Origin: Nitrospirae bacterium JdFR-86
GTDB taxonomy: Bacteria; Nitrospirota; Thermodesulfovibrionia; Thermodesulfovibrionales; JdFR-86
Length of the DNA stretch: 43,926 nucleotides
Reading direction: 5' to 3'
Assembly: GCA_002011815.1 (NCBI GenBank)
Contig: MTOV01000005.1
Location: 1-43,926, forward strand
The notes beneath the pieces were generated by a model, which did no database searches, was not told the DNA's origin, and saw nothing but the letters and a program-made list of their open reading frames with translations. Shown here in pieces: positions 9,153-18,500 of this stretch. Position numbers and translations under genes: made by a program. Each line of letters opens with the position of its first letter. The first letter of the stretch is position 1.

Positions 9153-9184
9153 TATCCGACAGGTCGTAGAAACCGCAGCAGCAG

Positions 9185-9214
9185 TTGACAAAGAATCTTG
9201 TTACCCTCTATACT
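9185..9214 (+). promoter_or_regulatory. Sigma70-type promoter giving a leaderless TPR-gene mRNA
   Basis: A perfect -35 TTGACA (9185-9190), 18-base spacer and -10 TATACT (9209-9214) end seven bases before the ATG at 9222. Transcription would be expected to start at about 9220-9222, i.e. at the start codon. No Shine-Dalgarno sequence is present between them. Confidence 0.7.
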
Positions 9215-9221
9215 TTTTTCC

Positions 9222-9926
9222 ATGTCAGGCGGAATCAGGGAGCTTTACGAGCGCGGAAGAGAACTTTTTGAAAAAGGCAACTATACAGAGGCAGAAGGGC
9301 TGCTTAAAGAAGTCATAAAAGACCATCCTGGATATGCAGACGTTCTTAATAAACTCGGTGTCATTTCCCATCTTAACGGCAGGTATGAAGAAGCAGTAGA
9401 GTATTTCAAAAGTGCCCTTGAAATAAACCCCAAATACACAGAGGCTTCTCTTAATCTGGCTATAACATATAACGAAATGAACAGGTTTGAGGAAGCACAG
9501 GACGTGCTAGAGAAGGCTACGCGCATAGTGCATACAGACTCAGGCAATCTCGACCCTTATGTAGCCGGAAAGCTCGCAAACGAACATTACAAAATAGGCA
9601 ATATATACTTTGACTTCGGACTGTATGAAGAAGCTGTTGAGGAATACAGAAAGGCACTCAAGCTTCGTCCCGGACTTGCGGACGTTCATACCCGGCTCGG
9701 TGTTGCCCTGAGATACAGGGAACTCTATGACGAAGCCATCAACGAGCTTTCAAAGGCAAAACAAGCCAATCCTTATTACGGACCTGCCTGGGTTCAGCTC
9801 GGCCTCACCTACTATATGAGAGGACTCCCCGGATTAGCCTTCGAGGAATGGGAAAACGCACTGAAGAAAAACCCAAACCTGAAAGAGGCAAAAACCTTTC
9901 TTCATCTCCTTAAAAGAGAGGAATAA
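9222..9926 (+). CDS. Tetratricopeptide repeat protein
   Basis: 234 residues made of about five to six TPR units of 34 residues, for example ELFEKGNYTEAEGLLKEVI, then units with YADVLNKLGVISHLNGRYEE, YKIGNIYFDFGLYEEAVEEY and LADVHTRLGVALRYRELYDE. No signal peptide or membrane segment is evident, so it is probably a cytoplasmic protein-protein scaffold. An upstream in-frame TTG at 9198 is rejected because it lies inside the promoter. The gene ends seven bases before the ABC ATPase pair, so it may be co-transcribed with them. Its partner is unknown. Confidence 0.85.
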   Translation: MSGGIRELYERGRELFEKGNYTEAEGLLKEVIKDHPGYADVLNKLGVISHLNGRYEEAVEYFKSALEINPKYTEASLNLAITYNEMNRFEEAQDVLEKATRIVHTDSGNLDPYVAGKLANEHYKIGNIYFDFGLYEEAVEEYRKALKLRPGLADVHTRLGVALRYRELYDEAINELSKAKQANPYYGPAWVQLGLTYYMRGLPGLAFEEWENALKKNPNLKEAKTFLHLLKREE

Positions 9927-9932
9927 CCAGGG

Positions 9933-10907
9933 GTGTCTCTTCTTCAGGTAAGGGACCTTAACATATTCTTCAGAACACAGTCCGGCTCAATAAATATCGT
10001 AAACAATCTGAATTTTGACATCGAAGAGGCTACTGTTTTTGGACTTGCCGGTGAAAGCGGCTCAGGCAAAAGCCTCACAGCACTGGCCATAATGGGGATA
10101 CTCCCGCCTAATATCTATGCAGAGGGAACCGTTAATTTTAAAGGCACAAACCTTCTGACATTAAGCCCTGAGGCTATCAGAGACCTGCGGGGCAGAGAAA
10201 TCTCCATGATATTTCAGGAACCAATGACTTCGCTTAACCCTGTTTTGAAAGTAGGGCATCAGATAAGAGAGGTAATCACCACCCATCTGAAAGTCACGAA
10301 GAAAGAAGCCGATAAGATAACCCTCGGGCTTATGAGGGCGGTTAAGATTCCTGCTCCGGAGATAAGGATGAAGGAGTATCCGCATCAGATGTCAGGCGGA
10401 ATGAGGCAGCGCATAATGATGGCAATGGCAATTGCCTGTAGCCCCTCCCTTCTGATAGCTGACGAACCGACGACTGCACTTGACGTCACAATACAGGCAC
10501 AGCTTCTTGAACTCTTAAGAGACCTCAGGCAGCAGAAGAACATGGCAGTGCTGCTTATTACGCATGACCTCGGGGTTATCGCGGAAAACGCAGAGAAAGT
10601 CGCCATCATGTATGCAGGCAGGCTTGTTGAACTTGCAGACGTGCATACCCTTTTTGAAGAGCCCAGGCATCCTTATACCATTGGACTTTTACGCTGTCTT
10701 CCAAGAGGAAAAGGAACGCCTCTTAAGCCCATACCCGGCACAGTCCCTAAACCGAACCACCTTCCGCCAGGATGCAAGTTCTCAGACAGATGCGGGTTCG
10801 CAATACCGGAATGCAAAACAAAAGAACCTGCACTCAGAAAGATCAAAGACGGGCATCTTGCACGGTGCATAAGAGCAGAGGAAATTGAACAATACAAGGT
10901 TGCTTGA
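9933..10907 (+). CDS. Oligopeptide/dipeptide ABC transporter ATP-binding protein (DppD/OppD type)
   Basis: Cytoplasmic ATPase subunit that energises peptide (or nickel) uptake. 324 residues from a GTG start. Walker A GESGSGKS at 40-47, signature MSGGMRQR near 153, Walker B LLIADEPTTALD near 173, switch LITHDLG. The C-terminal oligo_HPY extension has the usual cysteine cluster (PPGCKFSDRCGFAIPECK and a later Cys), thought to bind a metal or cluster in this subfamily. It is followed at once by the partner ATPase. No permease or substrate-binding gene is in the window, so the substrate cannot be told. Confidence 0.93.
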   Translation: MSLLQVRDLNIFFRTQSGSINIVNNLNFDIEEATVFGLAGESGSGKSLTALAIMGILPPNIYAEGTVNFKGTNLLTLSPEAIRDLRGREISMIFQEPMTSLNPVLKVGHQIREVITTHLKVTKKEADKITLGLMRAVKIPAPEIRMKEYPHQMSGGMRQRIMMAMAIACSPSLLIADEPTTALDVTIQAQLLELLRDLRQQKNMAVLLITHDLGVIAENAEKVAIMYAGRLVELADVHTLFEEPRHPYTIGLLRCLPRGKGTPLKPIPGTVPKPNHLPPGCKFSDRCGFAIPECKTKEPALRKIKDGHLARCIRAEEIEQYKVA

Positions 10908-10909
10908 TT

Positions 10910-11863
10910 ATGAAACTAATAGAGGTAAAGGCGCTTAAGAAATACTTTCCGGTTAAAAAGACCGCTTTTGCACGCCATGAATGGCTCAAGGCGGTGGATG
11001 GAGTAGATTTTTCCCTTGAAAAAGACAGGGTCTTTGCACTGGTCGGAGAGAGCGGATGCGGCAAGTCCACAGTCGCAAGGCTTCTCTTAAGGCTCATAGA
11101 GCCGACTGAAGGAGAAATAACCTTTAAGGGAGAGAATATCTTCAAGCTTAAAGGGCAACGTCTTAAGGCATTCAGGCGGGCAGTGCAGATTGTATTTCAA
11201 GACCCTTTTGCATCATTAAACCCTCGAAGAACCGTATACGATACTATTTCGGAGCCCATGAAGATCCATAAGATTGCAAAAGGCTCGGAACTGAAAGACC
11301 GGGTTGTAGAGCTTCTCAGGAAGGTAGGGCTTCAGGACGTGCTTAACCGTTATCCTCATGAATTCAGCGGAGGACAAAGACAGAGGATATGCATTGCAAG
11401 GGCGCTTTCGGTCTCACCAGAGGTGATAGTGGCTGATGAGCCGCTTTCTGCCCTTGATGTCTCCATACAGGCGCAGATACTGAATCTCCTTATGGATTTA
11501 AAGCAGCAGTCCGGCATCTCGTTCATCTTCATAAGTCATGACCTCAAGGTCGTGGAATACTTCAGCGATGAAGTAGCAGTGATGTATTTAGGCAAGATAG
11601 TCGAGTACGCACGCACAGAAGACATATTCAGGCAGCCGTATCATCCTTATACGGAAATCCTTCTTAATTCAACACCGGGGATAAAGCCGGGCACCAAAAG
11701 GAGACAGATTCTTAGTGCAGAGGTGCCAAGTCCGATAGACATACCTCCAGGATGTCCGTTTCATCCGAGATGCCCTAAAAGGTTTTCTCCCTGCGACAGG
11801 ATTGTCCCGGAGCTTGAAGGCTCAGGTGGCAGACTTGTTGCCTGCCATCTCCGAACAGGTTAG
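10910..11863 (+). CDS. Oligopeptide/dipeptide ABC transporter ATP-binding protein (DppF/OppF type)
   Basis: Second ATPase of a peptide-type ABC importer, about 317 residues. Walker A GESGCGKST near 46-54, signature FSGGQRQRICIA, Walker B VIVADEPLSALD, switch FISHDLK, and an oligo_HPY tail with PPGCPFHPRCPKRFSPC. ATG 10910 lies two bases after the DppD stop. A TTG at 10904 overlapping that stop is possible but less likely. The two ATPases normally form a heterodimer under two permeases. Here they stand alone behind a TPR gene and face the convergent tlpA-like gene three bases downstream. Confidence 0.93.
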   Translation: MKLIEVKALKKYFPVKKTAFARHEWLKAVDGVDFSLEKDRVFALVGESGCGKSTVARLLLRLIEPTEGEITFKGENIFKLKGQRLKAFRRAVQIVFQDPFASLNPRRTVYDTISEPMKIHKIAKGSELKDRVVELLRKVGLQDVLNRYPHEFSGGQRQRICIARALSVSPEVIVADEPLSALDVSIQAQILNLLMDLKQQSGISFIFISHDLKVVEYFSDEVAVMYLGKIVEYARTEDIFRQPYHPYTEILLNSTPGIKPGTKRRQILSAEVPSPIDIPPGCPFHPRCPKRFSPCDRIVPELEGSGGRLVACHLRTG

Positions 11864-11865
11864 CT

Positions 11866-12414
11866 TTATCTAAGCAGTTCTTCTATTTTTCCGGTCACCT
11901 CAGGCGATGTCCAGTCTGTTTCGCCGAGATACCTCTCTACTATAAGCCCGCTTCTGTCTATCAAAAACGTTGTCGGGATGGAATAGACCTTATACTGTCT
12001 TGCCACTTTTGTCCCTTTGTCAAAAAGCACGGTAAAGTCAACGGAAGTCGTTTCAAGGAAGTCCTTCACCTTCTGCACAGAGCCGTTTGTGGCAAGTGCC
12101 AGCACCTCAAGCCCTCTGTCTTTATACTGGTTATAAAGGCTGTTTAAAGAAGGCATTTCATCCTTGCATGGCGGACACCATGTCGCCCAGAAATTAAGCA
12201 CTATAACATTTCCCCTTAAAGCAGTGATGGACACAAAATTACCGTTTATGTCCCTGAGTGTGAACTCAGGTGCCTTTGCACCCGGAAGTTCGTCAACCTC
12301 AAAGGGGCTTATGCCTGAAAGAAACAGAAACGACAAAAGGAGTAAAACCCTTTGAAAACACCACGATAGCCTGTTACTTTTCACGTATCCATTATACTTT
12401 TTAAAAAATTTCAT
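11866..12414 (-). CDS. TlpA/ResA-type membrane-anchored thioredoxin
   Basis: 182 residues. An N-terminal uncleaved or cleaved signal segment (VLLLLSFLFLSGI, about 20-32) sends the thioredoxin domain to the periplasm. The active site WATWCPPCKDEMP has the WCPPC form typical of TlpA/ResA reductants used in cytochrome c maturation, with the cis-proline loop YSIPTTFLIDRSG. A longer frame from 12510 would overlap the upstream gene and put 32 unrelated residues before the signal, so ATG 12414 is preferred. No ribosome site is visible. ResA-like reduction of apocytochrome haem sites is inferred and would fit ccsA in this window. Confidence 0.85.
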   Translation of the reverse strand: MKFFKKYNGYVKSNRLSWCFQRVLLLLSFLFLSGISPFEVDELPGAKAPEFTLRDINGNFVSITALRGNVIVLNFWATWCPPCKDEMPSLNSLYNQYKDRGLEVLALATNGSVQKVKDFLETTSVDFTVLFDKGTKVARQYKVYSIPTTFLIDRSGLIVERYLGETDWTSPEVTGKIEELLR

Positions 12415-12469
12415 AGCAAGACAATGCCAATCTCCGTTTGAGTGACCGGACAGCAGACAAAACCCTTCA

Positions 12470-15334
12470 CTACTTAATTCTGATGCCGATAGTGTATTGT
12501 TCTTCATCATCCAGTGTTACGATAGCCTGCCATGTCCCTACTGAAAGATTCTTTGTCGAGAGATTGTAAATATACTGGTTGCCCTCCAGGTCATAACGGA
12601 AGGTGTTTCCTGAATCAGGCACATTGCTTTCAGCCTCAATAGGGTCACCTGTGGGCTCTTCTCCTGAGAGGGCTTGCAGTGTCAATGTGGCAGTGGCATC
12701 TGAAACAAAATTGCCGCATCCGTCCGTCAGTGTAAACTTAACAGGTATTGTGCTTCCAAGCTTGAACGCCTTATCCAATGTAACAGGCTTCTGGAATCCA
12801 CCGAATGAATATATGACTTTATATGTCACAGTCTCGGTGGCGGTATTGCCTGCCGTATCGGTTGCCGTTACTTCATATGTAAATACACCTACGTTGTTTT
12901 CATTCCCGCCGGTAAGGTTTGCACTGCTTGTGCTGACACCGGATGTTGCATCCGTCACTTCATAATCCGGAGACGGAGGACTGCAAACAGGATATTTCTC
13001 TCCTTCAGAAACCCCGGTTACAGTAATCTCAGGAGGCGTCTTGTCGATTTTAATCTCAAGAACATTCGGCTGCTCCGCATTATCCAGATTGTCCACAGCC
13101 CAGAATGTTACAGTGTGCACGCCGTCTTCTGCTATCGTGAATCCAGCTGAATCTCCATTGACAGCAGGCTGTTCAACACCGTCTATGGTGTAATGTATCT
13201 CTTTTACTCCTGAACAGTTGTCTGTTGCAGTAAGGGCTAATGTAACAGCTGAGACATACCAGTCGTTATCCCCTATTGCTCCTGAAAGCATGGCGGATGT
13301 CGAAGAAGGAACAGCATCCTGAACAGAAACCACCACTGTGTCTGAGTCCACTCCGCCGTTTCCGTCATCAACAGTCAGGGTTATGGTGTAAGTGCCAAGA
13401 GGGATAGTAACGGTCGGGCTTACTCCTGTAGCCATCCCGAAGGGACCTGTCCATGTATATGTAAGGGCATCCCCGTTAGGGTCAGAAGAGCCTGAGCCGT
13501 CAAGCGTAACTGCTGCGCCTTCAGGACCTGTGCAGTTTACTGTCCGGTCAGAGCCGGCATCGGCTGTGGGCACGCCTCCTCCCAGACCTTCAAAGACCTG
13601 TATCCTGTGATTATAAGTGTCTGCCACATAGACGTTGCCGTTTGCACCTACTGCTATGCCTCTGGGATATTTGAACTTCCCGTCTTCAGCACCGTAACCT
13701 CCCCATTTGGCTATGAAATTCCCTTCACTGTCAAAGACCTGTACCCTGTGATTATAAGTATCCGCAACATAGACATTACCGTCTTTATCTATTGCTATGG
13801 CGTTCGGCTGGTAGAACTGACCATCCCCTGTGCCGTAACCTCCCCATCTTTCTATGAAAGTCCCTGTGCTGTCAAACACCTCTACGCTGTGATTATAAAT
13901 ATTCGTCACATAGACATTGCCGTTTGCGCCTACTGCTATGCCAGCAGGAGAATAAAGCAGATAGTCTCCATAGCTGTAACCCACCCACTCGGTTATAAAC
14001 ACTCCGTTACTGTCAAACACCTGCACTCTGTGATTATAAGTATCTGCCACATAGACCCTGCCATCTCTATCTGTTGCTATACCCCAAGGGTGGCTGAACC
14101 AGTTATCCCATATGCCTATAAACTCTCCCTGAGCGTTAAACACCTGCACTCTGTGATTATAAGTGTCTGCAACATAGACATTGCTGTTTGCACCTACTGC
14201 TACGCCTTTAGGGGAATAAAACAAGCCTTCTCCGGAACCATAGCCTCCCCATTTCCTTATGAAGTTCCCTGTGCTGTCAAAGACCTGTATCCTGTAGTTT
14301 CTGGTATCAACCACATAGACACTGCCGTTTGCGTCTACGGTCATGCCCCAGGGATGGTTGAACTGACCGTTCCCAGAGCCAAAAGTGTCCCATCTGGCTA
14401 TGAACGCGCCTGTGCTGTCAAAGACCTGTATCCTGTGATTATAGGTATCAGCCACATAGACATTGCCGCTTGCATCTACGGCTACGCCCCAAGGGCGGTT
14501 GAACTGACCGCTCCCGGAACCGCGGCTGCCTAATTTAGTTATAAACGCACCTGTGCTGTCAAAGACCTGTATCCTGTAGTTCCAATAATCAGACACATAA
14601 ACGTTGCCATCTGTATCCACTGCTATGCCTCTGGGATATTTGAGCTTTCCGTCTTCAGCACCGTAACTTCCCCATTTGGCTATGAAATTCCCTGTGCTGT
14701 CAAACACCTCTACGCTGTGAGTATAAATATTCGTCACATAGACATTGCCGTTTGCGCCTACTGCTATGGCAGCAGGAGAATAAAGCAGATAGTTTCCATA
14801 GCTGTAACTCACCCACTCGGTTATAAACACTCCGTTACGGTCAAATATCTGCACCCTGTGATTATACGTGTCAGCCACATAGACATTACCGTCTGCATCC
14901 ACTGCTACGCCAAAAGGATGGTTGAGCTGACCTGCACCAGCGCCATAACCGCCCCATTCAGTCACAAACGCCCCTGTACGGTCAAAGACCTGCACTCTGT
15001 GATTATAAGTGTCAGCTACATAGACATTACCGTCTGCATCCACTGCTATGCCAAAAGGAGAGTTGAACTGACCTGCACCAGTGCCATAACCACCCCATTC
15101 ATTTATTTTCGTTCCGCTGCTGTCGAAAACCTGTATCCTGTGATTATAGGTATCTGCAACATAGACGTTGCCGCCTGCATCCACGGCTACACCGCCCGGA
15201 CGGTCAAACTCGTATCCCGTACCCAGTTTGAAAAGAAAATCCCCTAAAGCTGCCTCTGCCCTGAGCGGCAAAAGCGAAAGCACAGACAACAGTGCAAGCA
15301 TTAACAATACATAAATGCCGTATCTTTTCACCAT
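12470..15334 (-). CDS. Secreted NHL beta-propeller protein with PKD-like and PxKF domains
   Basis: 954 residues. Signal peptide at 1-27 ending RAEA. Residues ~30-600 hold 12 NHL repeats, each built on GNVYVADTYNHRIQVFDSTG plus a GQFNxPxGIAVD strand, enough for two six-bladed propellers. A PKD-like domain follows (DAGSDRTVNC, GSGSSDPNGD), then two Ig-like modules (DNCSGVKEIHYTIDG; DATSGVS, TDTAGNTATET), and a final PxKF domain (FKLGSTIPVKFTLTDGCGNF). The start at 15334 has GGGGGG just upstream; an upstream TTG or ATG would place 22 residues before the signal. No PEP-CTERM or LPXTG tail is seen. Probably a cell-surface or exported binding protein; ligand unknown. The adjacent tlpA-like gene is downstream on the same strand. 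Confidence 0.88.
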   Translation of the reverse strand: MVKRYGIYVLLMLALLSVLSLLPLRAEAALGDFLFKLGTGYEFDRPGGVAVDAGGNVYVADTYNHRIQVFDSSGTKINEWGGYGTGAGQFNSPFGIAVDADGNVYVADTYNHRVQVFDRTGAFVTEWGGYGAGAGQLNHPFGVAVDADGNVYVADTYNHRVQIFDRNGVFITEWVSYSYGNYLLYSPAAIAVGANGNVYVTNIYTHSVEVFDSTGNFIAKWGSYGAEDGKLKYPRGIAVDTDGNVYVSDYWNYRIQVFDSTGAFITKLGSRGSGSGQFNRPWGVAVDASGNVYVADTYNHRIQVFDSTGAFIARWDTFGSGNGQFNHPWGMTVDANGSVYVVDTRNYRIQVFDSTGNFIRKWGGYGSGEGLFYSPKGVAVGANSNVYVADTYNHRVQVFNAQGEFIGIWDNWFSHPWGIATDRDGRVYVADTYNHRVQVFDSNGVFITEWVGYSYGDYLLYSPAGIAVGANGNVYVTNIYNHSVEVFDSTGTFIERWGGYGTGDGQFYQPNAIAIDKDGNVYVADTYNHRVQVFDSEGNFIAKWGGYGAEDGKFKYPRGIAVGANGNVYVADTYNHRIQVFEGLGGGVPTADAGSDRTVNCTGPEGAAVTLDGSGSSDPNGDALTYTWTGPFGMATGVSPTVTIPLGTYTITLTVDDGNGGVDSDTVVVSVQDAVPSSTSAMLSGAIGDNDWYVSAVTLALTATDNCSGVKEIHYTIDGVEQPAVNGDSAGFTIAEDGVHTVTFWAVDNLDNAEQPNVLEIKIDKTPPEITVTGVSEGEKYPVCSPPSPDYEVTDATSGVSTSSANLTGGNENNVGVFTYEVTATDTAGNTATETVTYKVIYSFGGFQKPVTLDKAFKLGSTIPVKFTLTDGCGNFVSDATATLTLQALSGEEPTGDPIEAESNVPDSGNTFRYDLEGNQYIYNLSTKNLSVGTWQAIVTLDDEEQYTIGIRIK

Positions 15335-15537
15335 ACGCCCCCCTTTATAAAAACCTGTACCCCCCAATTCCTCACAACTTACCTGCAGGCGGATACACAT
15401 AAAAGTTGCTATATTACATTAATCACCAACATTTCTAAGTCAAATTTATTTTATTTATGGGTTTAATAAATTCCTTAAATGAATTTTGGGCAATGTCAGG
15501 TTTGACTTGTTTATTTATAAAGTTATAATATTTTCCT
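15335..15537. other. Divergent intergenic region between the NHL gene and dnaE
   Basis: About 200 AT-rich bases. The right end carries the dnaE promoter. On the minus strand a TTGACT-like -35 lies about 125-130 bases before the NHL start codon, with only weak -10 candidates (TAATGT or TAATAT) behind it, leaving a leader of roughly 90 bases ahead of the GGGGGG ribosome site. I compared the leader by eye with c-di-GMP, cobalamin and glycine riboswitch cores and saw no match. Confidence 0.4.
15502..15529 (+). promoter_or_regulatory. Strong sigma70 promoter immediately before dnaE
   Basis: TTGACT (15502-15507), 16-base spacer and a perfect TATAAT (15524-15529) stand eight bases before the dnaE ATG at 15538. 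The predicted start point falls at or within two bases of that ATG, and the bases between (ATTTTCCT) contain no ribosome-binding sequence, so a leaderless mRNA is implied. Confidence 0.75.
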
Positions 15538-18500
15538 ATGCAACATGCTGATTATGTTCCCCTCCACCTGCACACTGAATACAGTCTGCTCGACGGTGCA
15601 ATAAGGATAAACGAGCTTGTAGAAGCCGCAAAAGATTTCAAGATGCCGGCTGTTGCGATTACAGACCACGGAAACATGTTCGGAGCCGTCGAGTTTTACA
15701 AGAAAGCCGTAAAAGCCGGCTTAAAGCCCATTATCGGCTGTGAGGTCTATGTAGCGCCGAAAAGCCGCACTGAAAAGACAAAAGGGTCTCCGGAGGAGGC
15801 ATCGTTTCACCTCATACTTCTTGCCAAGGACAATGCAGGATACAGAAACCTCATCACCCTCGTCTCAAGGGCATACACTGAGGGGTTTTACTACAAGCCG
15901 CGCATAGACCACGAACTCCTTGAACAATATAGCGGCGGACTCATTGCACTCACCTCGTGCCTGAAAGGCGAAGTCCCGTATTATCTAAGACGCGGTGAAA
16001 TAGACAAGGCAAGGGAAATCGCCCTTTTCTACAAGCATATACTTGGACCTGAAAACTTCTATATAGAGCTTCAGGAAAACGGCATCCCTGAACAGGTAGA
16101 GGTAAACCGAAAGCTCATTGACCTTTCACAGGAACTCCACATCGGTCTTGTTGCAACAAACGACTGTCATTATCTCCGGCAGGAAGACGCAAAGGCGCAC
16201 GACATACTCCTGTGCATACAGACAGGAAAGACCGCTTCTGACCCGAACCGCCTTAAATTCGAATCCACAGGGTTTTATTTCAAGTCCCCTGAAGAGATGA
16301 AAAGGGCGTTTAAAGACATTCCAGAGGCAGTGCTCAACACAAGAAAGATTGCGGAGATGTGCACAGTGGAGTTCCGCTTCGGCGAAAACCTCCTGCCGAA
16401 GTATGACCTGCCTGACGGCTCAAAACCCTACACCTTTCTTGAAAACCTTGCTCTTAAAGGACTCAGGGAAAGGTTCGGGCAGAACCCGCCGGAAAACTAC
16501 ATGAAAAGGCTGAAGGAAGAACTCTCCGTGATTAAAAAAATGGGCTATGCTTCTTATTTCCTTATAGTCTGGGACTTCATTAAATACGCAAAGGAACACG
16601 GAATGCCAGTAGGTCCAGGCAGGGGTTCTGCCGCAGGAAGCCTTGTTGCATACTCTCTGGGCATAACAGAGATAGACCCTATAAGATACGGTCTTCTGTT
16701 TGAAAGGTTTTTAAACCCTGAAAGAATAAGCATGCCTGACATTGACGTGGACTTCTGCAAGGACAGAAGGCAGGACGTCATAGCCTATGTAGCTGACAAA
16801 TACGGCAAGGACCATGTTGCACAGATAATAACCTTCGGCACCATGGCGGCAAAGGCAGCCATAAGGGATGTGGCAAGGGCACTGGATTTTCCCTATGCCG
16901 AAGCTGACAGACTGGCAAAGCTCGTGCCCGAAGGAGCAAAGATAACGATTGACGATGCACTCAGGCTTGAACCCCAGCTTAAGGAAGCTTATGATAAAGA
17001 CCCGAAGGTAAAAGAGCTTCTTGACATCGCAAAAAGACTTGAAGGGCTTTCAAGGCACGCATCCACGCATGCCGCAGGCGTGGTCATATCCCCGGAACCG
17101 CTTACTGAATACACCCCGCTTTACAGAAACCCGTCGGATGAAACCATCACCACGCAGTTTGACATGGGTTCTGTGGAAAGCCTCGGGCTTGTGAAATTCG
17201 ACTTCCTCGGGCTCAAGACCCTCACCATCATAGACAAGACCTTGAAATACATAAAAGAAAACGGCATTGATTTCTCTCTTAAAGACATGCCTCTTGATGA
17301 CAAAAAGACTTATGAGCTTTTAAGCTCCGGGCAGACCACAGGTGTGTTCCAGCTTGAAAGCGCAGGCATGAGAGATTTGCTCGTAAGGATGGCACCGAGC
17401 AGGTTTGAAGACTTGATAGCACTTGTTGCGCTTTACAGACCTGGTCCGCTCGGAAGCGGAATGATAGACGACTTCATCAAGAGAAAACGGGGGGAAGTGC
17501 CTGTAAAGTACGAGCTGCCTGAACTCAAGGACATACTGGATGAGACCTATGGCGTGATTCTTTATCAGGAACAGGTCATGAGCATTGCAAACAGGCTTGC
17601 GAACTTCACGATGGGACAGGCTGACATCCTCAGAAAGGCAATGGGCAAGAAAAAACCCGAAGAAATGGAAAAACAAAAAGAGGCGTTCATAAAAGGCGCA
17701 GTAGCAAACGGGATATCAGAGAAAAAGGCCTCCAGACTTTTCGACCTCATGGCGTTCTTTGCAGAATACGGGTTTAACAAGTCTCACTCCGCTGCCTATG
17801 CGTATCTTGCATACCAGACCGCATACCTGAAGGCACACTATCCAGTGGAGTTCATGGCAGCCACGCTGAGTTCAGACCTCGACAGCACTGACAAGATAGT
17901 CAAGTCCATAAAAGAATGCAGGAACATGTCCATCGAGATACTTCCACCTGACATAAACCAGTGCGGCAGAGAGTTCAAGGTCATCGGAAGAAGCATAAGA
18001 TTCGGTCTCGGCGCAGTAAAAGGCGTTGGCGCATCTGCACTGGAATCCATTCTGAAGACGAGGGAAACAGCAAAATTCACTTCCATTGAAGACTTCCTCG
18101 CAAGGGTGGATACAAAGAAGGTCAACAAAAAAGTCATCGAGAGTCTTATAAAGGCAGGTGCGTTCGACTCACTCGGGAAAACAAACGGAGACTCAAAGAA
18201 CATCCGCGAGCTCTGCCGTTTAAGGGCAAAGGCAATGAAGATGCTTAATTCCCAGAACGGTGCAGCAGCATCTTTGAGCCTCTTCGGCCAGACTGAAAAA
18301 ACAGAAGACACTGAAGAATGGGACGAGGCAGAACTCCTGAGAAACGAAAAAGAAGCACTTGGTTTCTACATCACAGGCAACCCGCTGACAAAATACAAAA
18401 AGATACTTTCATACATGAACATCAGGGGCATCTCGGAACTTGAAGACTTTGAAGACAAAAAAGAAGTCAGCACCGCAGGCATACTCGTCGGCATGCGAAA

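Noticed and set aside
13607-14533. Long plus-strand open frame of over 300 codons, and a similar one at 14717-15247, with repeated His/Asp/Ile patterns
   Set aside because: They are antisense readings of the NHL repeat array; the periodic codon pattern keeps the opposite frame open. The minus-strand product has a signal peptide and recognisable domains.
15335-15440. Riboswitch in the leader of the NHL gene
   Set aside because: The leader is long enough, but no conserved core of c-di-GMP, cobalamin, glycine, TPP or SAM switches could be found by eye.
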